This document shows, piece by piece, positions 52,801 through 61,204 of a stretch of DNA of 64,000 nucleotides; within the stretch, counting starts at the first letter, position 1, and the number at the start of each line of letters is the position of its first letter. Position numbers and translations under genes: made by a program. The notes beneath the pieces are model-generated. The model had not been told where the DNA came from. It saw nothing but the letters and a program-made list of their open reading frames with translations, and made no database searches. The stretch is from Mycolicibacterium moriokaense. Lineage in GTDB: Bacteria; Actinomycetota; Actinomycetes; Mycobacteriales; Mycobacteriaceae. The stretch covers positions 930,001 through 994,000 of the forward strand of contig NZ_AP022560.1 in NCBI RefSeq assembly GCF_010726085.1, written 5' to 3'.

Positions 52801-54648
52801 ATGTATCTGAAGCGAGTCGACGTTCAAGGTTATCGAGCCGCGGCAGCTGGAACCCTCACGTGCGAGTTCACAGGCCGCTTCAATTTGCTGCTCGGCGCGA
52901 ACGGTGCGGGCAAAACTACGTTGAACGAGGCGATTTTGCATGCGCACCGACACAAGTTCCCGCGTCCTAGTGCCGTTGATGCCGCCGCGCTCGGGCCACC
53001 GCCCAGAGGTGTCTCTATCGAGTACGCATTCGACGATGACACCGCCGCCGAGGGAGCCCTCGGCAACGCGCTCAAACAGTCCGGATTTGCGGCTCCGCGT
53101 TGGTCGCGGCCGCTCGAACGTTCGCTCGGAAAAGTCAGGGCTGGCACAGTGGTTGACGCCACCGAAGGTCATGACAACATTCGCCTTGTTTACCTTCCGG
53201 CTCTGAGAAACCCGGTAGACGAGCTGTCGCGGCGCGACGCACAAGTCCTTCTCGAACTGCTCCGAGCCGAACAGCTGCGGCGGACGGGCCCCGGGGCCAT
53301 GAACGAGTTGCGCAGCTTGGCCGAAACCATGCTGAGTTCCATAACAGCGCATCAACTGATAGCGGACGTGCAAGGGCGTATCGCGGAGAATCTATCCACC
53401 ATCAGTTCCGGTGTGAGCGAGCACTTCCCGTTCGTTGGAACGCAAACGGTCGATGACGCGTACCTCGCGCGGGTACTCGAACTTCTCCTGGCAACTACGC
53501 CGTCACCAGAGGCCGCGCGTCGGCTCGAAGCCTCGAGCCTCGGATACGTCAACTTGCTCCACATCGCTGTCACTCTCGCCGGAATCCCTGACCCGGCAGA
53601 AGAGAGTCAAGTACCGGGAGAACTGGTAGGAGACGGTGTTTCGGACTCATTGCCTGGGCCGGACTCGTCGGGTGACTCCGACTCTGACGCGGACACCGCG
53701 CGTGAACGCCTCCAGGAGGCCTCCGCGGCCGCGGAGGCTGATCAGGACTCGTTCTTCCCGGATTTGTTCCATGCGACCGTCATGATTGAGGAACCTGAAG
53801 CGCACCTGCACCCACAGCTGCAGCACGGGCTGGTTAGGTACCTCCGCAGGGTAGCCACCGTTCGCAAAGACCTGCAGGTACTGGTAACAACGCACTCTAG
53901 TGAGATCGTCGCGGCATGCGATCCGACGGAACTTGTAGTTGTTCGGCGTGATAAGGATCGCCGGACTGTGGCACGCACGGTAAAGGCGCTGCCGCTTGAG
54001 GCGAAGAAGCGTGATTTTCTCTTTGAACAGAGGCGATTGCACCTAGATGCAGAGCGATCTGCATCGTTGTTCGCAGAGCAGCTCCTAGTTGTGGAAGGCG
54101 TCACCGAGGCCGCCCTTCTGCGTGTTGTCGGCAGAGCTTGGGCCCTCGGCAACCCGGCGCGCCAAGCATCCATTGAGGCTCTCTCGATAGTATTTGTGGG
54201 CCACAAAGTAGGGCAATGGCCTGTCAGGCTCGTTGGTACACCGGGGTTTGAGCTGGTGAGTCGTGTGGCCGCCATCGCTGATACAGATCTGCGCGGCAAT
54301 CCGCTGCCGGACGCTAAGCCCCCCGCGTGGCACAAGGAATTGGACGCGCAGTCGGCTCGATTCTTCTGGTCTCGCCCAACTTTGGAACCTGCATTTCTTC
54401 CCGGCAACGAGGAGTTCTTTCGGCGCGCGCTGGCGCGATTGAAGAAGGACGTCCCGAACCCTCTCAGCGCGGACGAGATTGATGCCTTGTTCAAGTCGAG
54501 CCAATCACTGAAGGGCCGCTTTGCGCTGGTGCTTGCCAGCGAGATGAGCGATGATCTCGCGAGTGTGACGGTTCCAGAGCACGTAGCGGCCGCATACGCG
54601 TGGCTCATGCAGGAACCCCCACCGGTCGAGGCAATAGACGGTGAATGA
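52801..54648 (+). CDS. gajA: GajA-like OLD-family ATPase/TOPRIM endonuclease (Gabija)
   Basis: 615 aa. ABC-type ATPase: Walker A LLGANGAGKTTLNEA (Lys38), signature-like SLGYVNLLHIAVTL, Walker B TVMIEEPEAHLHPQLQ (Glu330-Glu331) and switch VTTHSSEI. TOPRIM nuclease: LLVVEGVTEAALL (Glu432, Glu436) and AAIADTDLRGN (Asp494, Asp496). About 55 residues of acidic Ser/Asp/Glu-rich sequence are inserted between signature and Walker B. Directly downstream is a UvrD-like helicase, the defining Gabija partner. Established: GajA is an ATP/NTP-gated DNA nickase active when phage depletes nucleotides. Lower GC than chromosomal genes. Confidence 0.88.
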   Translation: MYLKRVDVQGYRAAAAGTLTCEFTGRFNLLLGANGAGKTTLNEAILHAHRHKFPRPSAVDAAALGPPPRGVSIEYAFDDDTAAEGALGNALKQSGFAAPRWSRPLERSLGKVRAGTVVDATEGHDNIRLVYLPALRNPVDELSRRDAQVLLELLRAEQLRRTGPGAMNELRSLAETMLSSITAHQLIADVQGRIAENLSTISSGVSEHFPFVGTQTVDDAYLARVLELLLATTPSPEAARRLEASSLGYVNLLHIAVTLAGIPDPAEESQVPGELVGDGVSDSLPGPDSSGDSDSDADTARERLQEASAAAEADQDSFFPDLFHATVMIEEPEAHLHPQLQHGLVRYLRRVATVRKDLQVLVTTHSSEIVAACDPTELVVVRRDKDRRTVARTVKALPLEAKKRDFLFEQRRLHLDAERSASLFAEQLLVVEGVTEAALLRVVGRAWALGNPARQASIEALSIVFVGHKVGQWPVRLVGTPGFELVSRVAAIADTDLRGNPLPDAKPPAWHKELDAQSARFFWSRPTLEPAFLPGNEEFFRRALARLKKDVPNPLSADEIDALFKSSQSLKGRFALVLASEMSDDLASVTVPEHVAAAYAWLMQEPPPVEAIDGE

Positions 54649-54675
54649 GATCCACAAAACTCGCTTGTAGAAAAC

Positions 54676-56190
54676 ATGATTAATCTAACTAAAGAGCAAG
54701 CTGTCGCGGCGGCATCCGCCAAGAAGCTGATCAATGTCGTGTCTGTTCCGGGCAGCGGAAAAACCACGATCGCCGCGGAGCGCTTTGGTTACTTGCGCTA
54801 CCGTCGAGATGACGCAAGAGGGGTTCTGGGACTTAGCTTCACCCGGGCTGCGGCCGGCGTACTATCGCGGCGGATCGAACGACGTTGGGGATCACAGTGC
54901 ATGACTTTCCCGCACAAGGTCATGACCTTTGATCAACTACACGTTCAACTACTTCATGTCCTTCTCAACCGGGGAATCATCAACTGGCCGAACGGGATAA
55001 CCCAAGTTGAGGTGGTGGATGATTACAGAGGGTTCAAAGGATTCCGCTGGTTGGCGGCAGGTAGTTACCAACGCTATGCAACGCTCAGCCGAGACGGCAA
55101 GGTTATTTCGCGCAGCAGGCGGATGCAAGGCCCAGGTTGGGGGATAGGTAACCTTGTGCAGCACAACGCAATTCTGGACTCTGGGTTCTGTAGTCACGAA
55201 GACGTACGCAGCATTCTGCTGACGGCCTTCACGGCCGAACACGCAGTTGAGTCTGCTCGCAACTGGCTGGCCGCAACATTCCGCGAGATTGTCATCGATG
55301 AGGTGTACGACGCTGCGGAGTTGGATCTGATGATCGCCAAGTTTGGAGTTATTGCAGGCCTCGGAATTTCGCTGGTCGGTGACCCTAGGCAAGCCCTATA
55401 CGGTTGGAGAGGTGCAACGCCCGACAAGGTTTCATACTTGTTGGATGAGGGATTCTCTGCGTATCCCCAGTCGCACTCGTTCCGGTTTACCGGAGAACAA
55501 ATGCCCAAGCTTGCAGAAGATCTCAGAGCCGGAAGACCTGTTACATTGCCGCCTATCGACAGTCGCGATGTTGACGTCGCGCTCGCACGCCAATGGCGCA
55601 ACCTGTGGTTGGCGGGACCTAACGTGCTGCCTCTCGCATTTCGATCGATCGGCAACGCAACAGACGCTCTACTGAACCTCCTCCTAGACACTGTCACTTG
55701 GTCGAGGTTGGAGAGACACTCCTTCGGCCGCGCCGCAGCCCTTGTGCAACTTGGTCTCGACGCGACCGAGTTTGCTGAAATGCAGCAGTCAGTGATGACT
55801 CCTCTTCTCGACTTGCTGGTAGCAGGAGCGGACCCGATAGCAGTAATGGTTCAACTACGATCGGCGGCTAAAGGTTTCGGAAATAGGCGACGGCCCAATC
55901 GTCTGAAGGACAGCCAGGAAGCGGCACGCATCGACGAGTTGTCGGCATTACGCATTCGACTCCTGGAGGGGGATCTGATTCCAGGTCTTACCGTCCACCA
56001 AGCAAAAGGCGGTGAATGGCCGCGGGTGGGCGTGTACCTCACAGATACCGAGGCTGACCTCTTGGCCTCTGGCTTGGAGGAACTCGAAGAGGACGATTGT
56101 GTGCTCTACGTTGCGATAACCAGAGCGATCACACGCTGCGGTCAACTTACGTCACAGGCGACGCTCTTTGCTAGTCCGGAGGACGACTGA
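54676..56190 (+). CDS. gajB: GajB-like UvrD/PcrA-type helicase (Gabija)
   Basis: 504 aa, close to the 494 aa of characterised GajB. Superfamily 1A motifs: VVSVPGSGKTTIAAERF (Lys29), LSFTRAAAGVL, REIVIDEVYDAAELD, VGDPRQALYGWRG, LTVHQAKGGEWPRV and VLYVAITRAITR. The 2B domain is reduced relative to PcrA, as in GajB. It starts 27 bases after gajA, on the same strand. Established: GajB senses DNA ends and hydrolyses (d)NTPs, activating GajA. Codon use (AAT, TTA, ATA) is clearly less GC-biased than core genes, indicating transfer. Confidence 0.88.
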   Translation: MINLTKEQAVAAASAKKLINVVSVPGSGKTTIAAERFGYLRYRRDDARGVLGLSFTRAAAGVLSRRIERRWGSQCMTFPHKVMTFDQLHVQLLHVLLNRGIINWPNGITQVEVVDDYRGFKGFRWLAAGSYQRYATLSRDGKVISRSRRMQGPGWGIGNLVQHNAILDSGFCSHEDVRSILLTAFTAEHAVESARNWLAATFREIVIDEVYDAAELDLMIAKFGVIAGLGISLVGDPRQALYGWRGATPDKVSYLLDEGFSAYPQSHSFRFTGEQMPKLAEDLRAGRPVTLPPIDSRDVDVALARQWRNLWLAGPNVLPLAFRSIGNATDALLNLLLDTVTWSRLERHSFGRAAALVQLGLDATEFAEMQQSVMTPLLDLLVAGADPIAVMVQLRSAAKGFGNRRRPNRLKDSQEAARIDELSALRIRLLEGDLIPGLTVHQAKGGEWPRVGVYLTDTEADLLASGLEELEEDDCVLYVAITRAITRCGQLTSQATLFASPEDD

Positions 56191-56591
56191 CCACCGGCGA
56201 ACTTCTCACCACGGGGCGGTAGTCGTGACAATCGGCGCGAAGTAGATTTCGCCGGAAAGATCAGACAGGGCTTCGTTTCGCGGCAGATTCCCGTCATGAG
56301 AACCTGGCGAGTTCCCGATACCATGTCCACTTGGAATTTGAGGTCGGGTTTGTTGATCCGGATTCAGTTAATCTCGCAGGCCATCGGGATCAGACCAGCG
56401 CGACTGTAGGAAATGCAGCGTTTCGTGAGACAAACCGCGCTGCAGCCACCGTGAGACAAAACAGGAAGGCGCAGTTCGGAGGCCACTGCCGACGCACCAA
56501 AGCTTGAGAACCTACAGCGGTGAGACAGGTCCGGTATCGTATAGACGCGGTGGGAAGCAGGCTGTGGTGCGCGATTGCCTACGCAACGGCA
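56191..56591. other. Gene-free stretch at the right side of the island
   Basis: No convincing coding frame on either strand. It carries three copies of a GTGAGACA motif (listed separately). It separates the lower-GC gajB from the high-GC chromosomal-type genes that resume at 56592. No tRNA sequence is seen here. Confidence 0.5.
56425..56528 (+). repeat. Three direct GTGAGACA(A/G) repeats
   Basis: GTGAGACAAA at 56425-56434 and 56451-56460 (26 bases apart), and GTGAGACAG at 56520-56528. Clustered short direct repeats near an island edge resemble recombinase-binding sites at the end of a transposable element. No transposase gene remains. Confidence 0.4.
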
Positions 56592-57719
56592 TCACGGCTC
56601 GGCAGAGCCTTCTGCCGCCGGCGCCGACACTGTTACCGGTGTCGGCACCCGGCGGTTGGCGATGTCGCTGTGTGCGCGCCACGCGGCGACCAGGGAGGCG
56701 TTCTGCGCGGGCGTGGTGCCATAAAGGGCGAACTCGTCGATACCGACGTCGCGGTAGCGCTGCAGTGTCGCCACACACTCGGCCGGAGAGCCCATAGCGC
56801 AACTTTCCTCGATCCACTGGTCAGGGATCAGCGCGGCGGGCCCCAACAGCTGCTCACGGTGGAACACTTGATCGGCGTTCGCGCGGCTGAGGTCACGGAA
56901 CAGCTCATGCTCCTGTACGCGCCGCATCACCTCAGGGTCCCAGTGGTTCTGGTTGGCGTAGATCTTCGCGTTGTCGGGCATCTGCACGTAGGTGACGAGC
57001 CGGGCTTTCGTGATCGCAACGGTCTGCGCTTCGTCGAGATCACACGCGCTGATCACCGGCAGGCAGATCCGAATCGCGGCGTCGAGGCCGAGCTCGGTGC
57101 GCGCTGAGCGGATCCGCCGCACCGCGTCGGCGGCGGCAGCAACCGTGGTGAACGGCTGGAGCATCACGCCGTCGGCGATCTCGGCGGCAAGCCTGGACGC
57201 CTTCGGTCCACCTCTGATGATGCTCCAGATGGGAGGCCGTGCCTGGGGGAGGTCGGCGAGGCGCACCGCGTCGTAGTGGCCGAGCGGACCGTCGTAGCCA
57301 ACCGTCTCCCCGTCCAGAAGGCGCCGCACGATGAGCACGTAGTCCTTGAACTGCTCGAGGTTGTGATTCGGAATGCTCTGCCCGCGGAGATAGATGGCGT
57401 CGCTGCGGCCGAGCCCGAGGACGAATCGCCCGCCGTACATCGTGTGCATCGTGGCTGCGAGTGCAGCCGTCAGCAGCGGGTGGCGTGAACCGGTGGCCAG
57501 CACCCCGGTGCCGACCTCCAGCCTGCTGGTGCGGGCCGCGACACCACTGAGCACGGCGCCGGCCTCCTTGAGGTCGTACCTTTCGGACAACCAGGCACGA
57601 CGGAAGCCGAGCCGGTCGGCGTCCTCGCCCTCGGTCAGTGCCACTGACGGATCCTTGACCCGGCCAGCCATGAGGAAGATCCCGAGATCGTTGAGGACGG
57701 ACGAGGGTTGGGTGGTCAT
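56592..57719 (-). CDS. F420-dependent LLM-class oxidoreductase (TIGR03857-like)
   Basis: 375 aa. Luciferase-like TIM barrel: GIFLMAGRVKDPS, GFRRAWLSERYDLKEAG, LEVGTGVLATGSRHPLLTAA and FVLGLGRSDAIYLRGQSIP. The pattern fits the F420-dependent subgroup. The C-terminus has an Ala/Pro/Val-rich tail. It overlaps the APH-fold kinase gene by four bases (ATGA), with the kinase upstream. Substrate unknown; context suggests metabolism of a lipid or aromatic compound. Confidence 0.84.
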   Translation of the reverse strand: MTTQPSSVLNDLGIFLMAGRVKDPSVALTEGEDADRLGFRRAWLSERYDLKEAGAVLSGVAARTSRLEVGTGVLATGSRHPLLTAALAATMHTMYGGRFVLGLGRSDAIYLRGQSIPNHNLEQFKDYVLIVRRLLDGETVGYDGPLGHYDAVRLADLPQARPPIWSIIRGGPKASRLAAEIADGVMLQPFTTVAAAADAVRRIRSARTELGLDAAIRICLPVISACDLDEAQTVAITKARLVTYVQMPDNAKIYANQNHWDPEVMRRVQEHELFRDLSRANADQVFHREQLLGPAALIPDQWIEESCAMGSPAECVATLQRYRDVGIDEFALYGTTPAQNASLVAAWRAHSDIANRRVPTPVTVSAPAAEGSAEP

Positions 57720-58780
57720 CGGACCGCATCCTCAAGCAGTCCGACGGTGTCGTGGTCGGCGATCGCCGCGATATAGCGCTCGGCCATCGGGATACTCGCC
57801 GACGGCGGCTGCCATGTCGTCGGGATGACTGCCCAGAAGAAGCCGTGGGCATGTTGACGGCGGTGATCGAGCCAGGCTGTTTCGCGGTCGAGCTCCGGAC
57901 CGCCGGCACCGCGCAGTGCGTCGAGGTAGTGGTTGAGCAGCTCGCGCTCGTGTCGCCTGCGGTCCTCGACGTCGAGAGCGCCGACGATGAAATAGGCCAC
58001 GTCGTCCAGCGCGGGTGCGGTGCACACGCTTTGCCAGTCGTAGAAGCCGATGCGGCCGGACGGGTCGGTGTAGGTGTTGCCGACGTGCGCGTCGCCGTGC
58101 GACAGGACGTGCACCTGGGTGTCGTGCAGGGCGAAGAGCCTGTGCATCGTCGTCAGCATCAGTTCACGGTCGGCCAACGAGTCGGGGACCTCGACGGTGT
58201 CGGGGGAGGGCACGTGGGCGTCCCAGTGCGGGGCGGAGAACAGCTGTTCGGCAGCCATACCGAGGATCTGGTTGCCGTGAGCCAGCCAGTCGAATCGGCC
58301 CTGCGGGAGGTCCCATGTCGCGGCGTGCCATGCGGCTTGCGACTCGAGTGCCGCGGCGACTCGATCGGCGGTCCAGGTTTCGGCGACCTCGGTGAACCTG
58401 GTGCCGGTTTCCCTGAGGTCGTCGAAGACCACGATGCCCTGGTCCGCGTCGGTCCCGGCGAACCAGGTACGGAACAAGGGGATGTCCAGGGTGGGGGCCA
58501 AGTCGCGGAAGAAGTTCGCCTCCAGCCGCGCGGCGTAGGTGCGCACGGTGTCGCGGGGCTCGTCGAACACGCTCTTGATGCACAGGGCCAACTCGTCGCC
58601 GTCCTCGAGCTCGGCGCGTACGAACACCTTGGTCGTGGTACCGGCGACGACGTGGTCGAGTTCTGCGCCGACGACCGCGGGACGTCCGCCTGAACGGTCG
58701 AGTGCAGCGTCCAACCAATCGGCGGTGATCTGCTCAGGAGCCAACGGAAGGGGAATCGCAGAAGGTGTAACGAAGATCAT
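57716..58780 (-). CDS. APH-fold phosphotransferase
   Basis: 354 aa. Kinase motifs of the aminoglycoside phosphotransferase superfamily: VLSHGDAHVGNTYTD (catalytic HGD-x4-N) and IGFYDWQSVCTAP (metal DxQ). The N-terminal lobe has ALCIKSVFDEP (ATP lysine). It resembles mycobacterial kinases that phosphorylate small alcohols and not resistance enzymes. It is the first gene of a two-gene unit with the LLM oxidoreductase, 17 bases from the divergent SDR gene. Substrate unknown. Confidence 0.84.
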   Translation of the reverse strand: MIFVTPSAIPLPLAPEQITADWLDAALDRSGGRPAVVGAELDHVVAGTTTKVFVRAELEDGDELALCIKSVFDEPRDTVRTYAARLEANFFRDLAPTLDIPLFRTWFAGTDADQGIVVFDDLRETGTRFTEVAETWTADRVAAALESQAAWHAATWDLPQGRFDWLAHGNQILGMAAEQLFSAPHWDAHVPSPDTVEVPDSLADRELMLTTMHRLFALHDTQVHVLSHGDAHVGNTYTDPSGRIGFYDWQSVCTAPALDDVAYFIVGALDVEDRRRHERELLNHYLDALRGAGGPELDRETAWLDHRRQHAHGFFWAVIPTTWQPPSASIPMAERYIAAIADHDTVGLLEDAVR

Positions 58781-58797
58781 AGTCGCGATGTTAACTT

Positions 58798-59754
58798 ATG
58801 AGTGTGAGCACCCACACACAATTCGGCGCAGTCCGTGAGCCGCTTCCCGATCAGACCGGACGCACCGTACTGATCACGGGAGCCAACAGCGGCCTAGGGC
58901 TCAACGCGAGCGCTGCGCTTGCGAGTGCAGGGGCGCAGGTGTTGATGGCCTGCCGCGACCAGGCGCGCGGGCAGGCCGCGGTCACCGCGGTGGCGGCGGT
59001 GGCCGGCGGCCCGCCGCCCGAGCTGATCAGTCTCGATCTCGCCGATCTCGCGTCGGTCCGTGCCTGCGCCGGCGAGGCCGCCGCGCGGAGCGCGGCGATC
59101 GACACCCTGTTGCTCAACGGGGGTGTGATGGCGATGCCGCGGTCGCGGACCGTGGACGGTTTCGAGCTGCATTTCGGCACCAACCACTTGGGCCACTTCG
59201 CTCTCGCCGGCCAACTGATCAGCCAGCTCACCGCCTCGGCGGCACCCCGCGTCGTCGTCACATCCTCGGTGATGCACCGGGCAGGGCGGATCCGGTGGGA
59301 CGACCCGAACTGGACTGGGCGGTTCTACTCGGCCGAACTCGCGTATGGCCAGTCAAAGCTCGCAAATCTGCTCTTCGTCCACGAGCTCGCGGCCCGAGCG
59401 CGACGAGCGGGCAGCCCGCTGGTGGCGCTTGCCGCTCATCCGGGTGCGGCGTTGACGAATCTCGCGACGCAGAACCAGAACAAGCTTGTCCGGCTCGCGT
59501 ACGACACCGCGCGCACGCTCATCACCCAGTCGGCGCAGGGCGGCACACGGCCGCTGCTGTACGCGGCCACAACCGCCGAGCCGGAACCTGACGGGTACTG
59601 GGGCCCGGCCGGCTTTCTGGAGCTGAAAGGTTCGCCTGCGGCCGCACGCCGCTCGCGCGCCTCGCGCGACGACGCGTCCGCCCGTCGTCTGTGGGCACTG
59701 AGCGAGCGCCTGACCGGTGTGACGTGGCCCGACCCCCTTCCCGCACGACCCTGA
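58798..59754 (+). CDS. Short-chain dehydrogenase/reductase (retinol dehydrogenase-like)
   Basis: 318 aa. Cofactor motif VLITGANSGLGLNASAAL, then ISLDLADLASVRAC, LLLNGGVMAM (in place of NNAG), VVVTSSVMHR (Ser) and YGQSKLANLLFVHELA (Tyr-x3-Lys). The YxxxKLAN block is typical of the retinol/protochlorophyllide-type SDRs. Only 17 bases separate its ATG from the divergent kinase start, so a short or absent leader is likely on one or both. It is followed 55 bases later by the LuxE-like gene. Confidence 0.85.
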   Translation: MSVSTHTQFGAVREPLPDQTGRTVLITGANSGLGLNASAALASAGAQVLMACRDQARGQAAVTAVAAVAGGPPPELISLDLADLASVRACAGEAAARSAAIDTLLLNGGVMAMPRSRTVDGFELHFGTNHLGHFALAGQLISQLTASAAPRVVVTSSVMHRAGRIRWDDPNWTGRFYSAELAYGQSKLANLLFVHELAARARRAGSPLVALAAHPGAALTNLATQNQNKLVRLAYDTARTLITQSAQGGTRPLLYAATTAEPEPDGYWGPAGFLELKGSPAAARRSRASRDDASARRLWALSERLTGVTWPDPLPARP

Positions 59755-59809
59755 CCAGACCGCCGCGGCTTCGCCGGGACGCCACACCGACCACAGTGGA
59801 GGATGAACG

Positions 59810-61204
59810 ATGGTTGACCTTTTCGACGAACTGCCGGCGTGGCATCCCGACGATGTCTACGCGCTCGACCCGGCCGAGGTGTCCGAACTTCAGCTCCGTG
59901 CCCTGCGCGAGCGTTTCGATGACCTGATGCCACGGGTGCGAGCGGTGTCCCACCTCGCCGACGACCTCGGCGTGACTCGGCTGGACGCACTCGATGACGT
60001 GTTGCCGCTGTGTCTGCCGCACACACTGTACAAGTCGTACTCTGCCCGGTATATCGAAGAAGGCCGGTATGACCGGATGAGTCAGTGGCTGTCCGGCCTG
60101 ACGACCGAACGCGTCGCCGAGGTCGATGTCGATCGCTGCGACAGCCTGGAGTCGTGGCTGTCTGCGCTGGAGGCGGCGACATCGATCTGGCCCAACGTGA
60201 GTTCAGGCACCAGCGGCAAGGTGTCCTTCTTCCCGCGCAGCACGCACGAGGCCGATGTCTTCGCCCTGCTGGTTCTGCAATCATTTCGCGGTTTCGGCAA
60301 CGAACAGGACTCCGGATTGCACACCGGGGAGCCGGAATGGTTTGCCCCCATCCCGATGGCGACCGGACGGCAGAACATGCCGCGGATGTTCGACCTGTTG
60401 CGTCGGCACTGTTACGGCGGCGACGGCAGTCGCATGCACATGCTGGGCGACGGCCACTGGGATGTCGACATGCTGTGGCTTTGGGGCCGCCAGCGGGCAG
60501 CGGAGGCGCGCGGCGAGACCGCCCCACCCGTGTTGACTCCGGCGTTGGAGCGGGTGCGGGACAACCTCGTCGACGCCCAGAAACGAGCGGCCGGATCAGC
60601 CGAACGCTTCCTCGATGAGTTGCTCGACGATTTTTGTGGCCGCCGCGTCGTCGTCTTCGGCCCGACCGGCACCATGGTGGACCTCGCGGCGAAAGCCGCC
60701 GCGAGGGGGCGGCGCACCGAGTTCAGCGCCGACAGTTTCATCATCACCGCCGGCGGCAGTGGATCGAAGGGCGCAGAGTTCCCCGACGGCTGGCGGGAGT
60801 TGCTTGCCTCCGTTTTCGACGGACCGTTCCACGACTTCTATGGAATGAGCGAGATGACGGCGTTGTCCCGGCTCTGTGCCGCTGGGTACTTCCACTTACC
60901 GCCGACGGTGATCCCGTTCGTGATCGACCCGCAGACCAGCGAGCCGTTGCCACGTGCCGGGGTGCGGACGGGCCGGCTGGCGCTGTTCGACCTCGCCGTG
61001 CGGACGCACTGGGGCGGGGCGATCAGCGGCGACAGGGTCACCATCGACTGGGATGCGGAATGCGAGTGCGGTCGGCGCGGCCCACGGATCAGCAACGATG
61101 TCCAGCGCTACAGCCAGCTCCGTGACGACGACAAGATCACCTGCGCGAAGTCGCCAGGAGCCTACGAGCGGGCCGCGGACACGCTGCTCGGAGTGCACCG
61201 ATGA
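59810..61204 (+). CDS. LuxE-like acyl-protein synthetase
   Basis: 464 aa. The family match rests on an adenylate-forming-type loop (NVSSGTSGKVSFFPRS), the central FIITAGGSGSKGAEFPDGWR and FHDFYGMSEMT region, and Cys445 in KITCAKSP, about 20 residues from the C-terminus. In LuxE a cysteine close to the C-terminus carries the activated fatty acyl group. Established for LuxE: it activates fatty acids with ATP and passes the acyl chain to LuxC. The next gene is LuxC-like and overlaps by four bases, a strong functional link. Confidence 0.82.
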   Translation: MVDLFDELPAWHPDDVYALDPAEVSELQLRALRERFDDLMPRVRAVSHLADDLGVTRLDALDDVLPLCLPHTLYKSYSARYIEEGRYDRMSQWLSGLTTERVAEVDVDRCDSLESWLSALEAATSIWPNVSSGTSGKVSFFPRSTHEADVFALLVLQSFRGFGNEQDSGLHTGEPEWFAPIPMATGRQNMPRMFDLLRRHCYGGDGSRMHMLGDGHWDVDMLWLWGRQRAAEARGETAPPVLTPALERVRDNLVDAQKRAAGSAERFLDELLDDFCGRRVVVFGPTGTMVDLAAKAAARGRRTEFSADSFIITAGGSGSKGAEFPDGWRELLASVFDGPFHDFYGMSEMTALSRLCAAGYFHLPPTVIPFVIDPQTSEPLPRAGVRTGRLALFDLAVRTHWGGAISGDRVTIDWDAECECGRRGPRISNDVQRYSQLRDDDKITCAKSPGAYERAADTLLGVHR

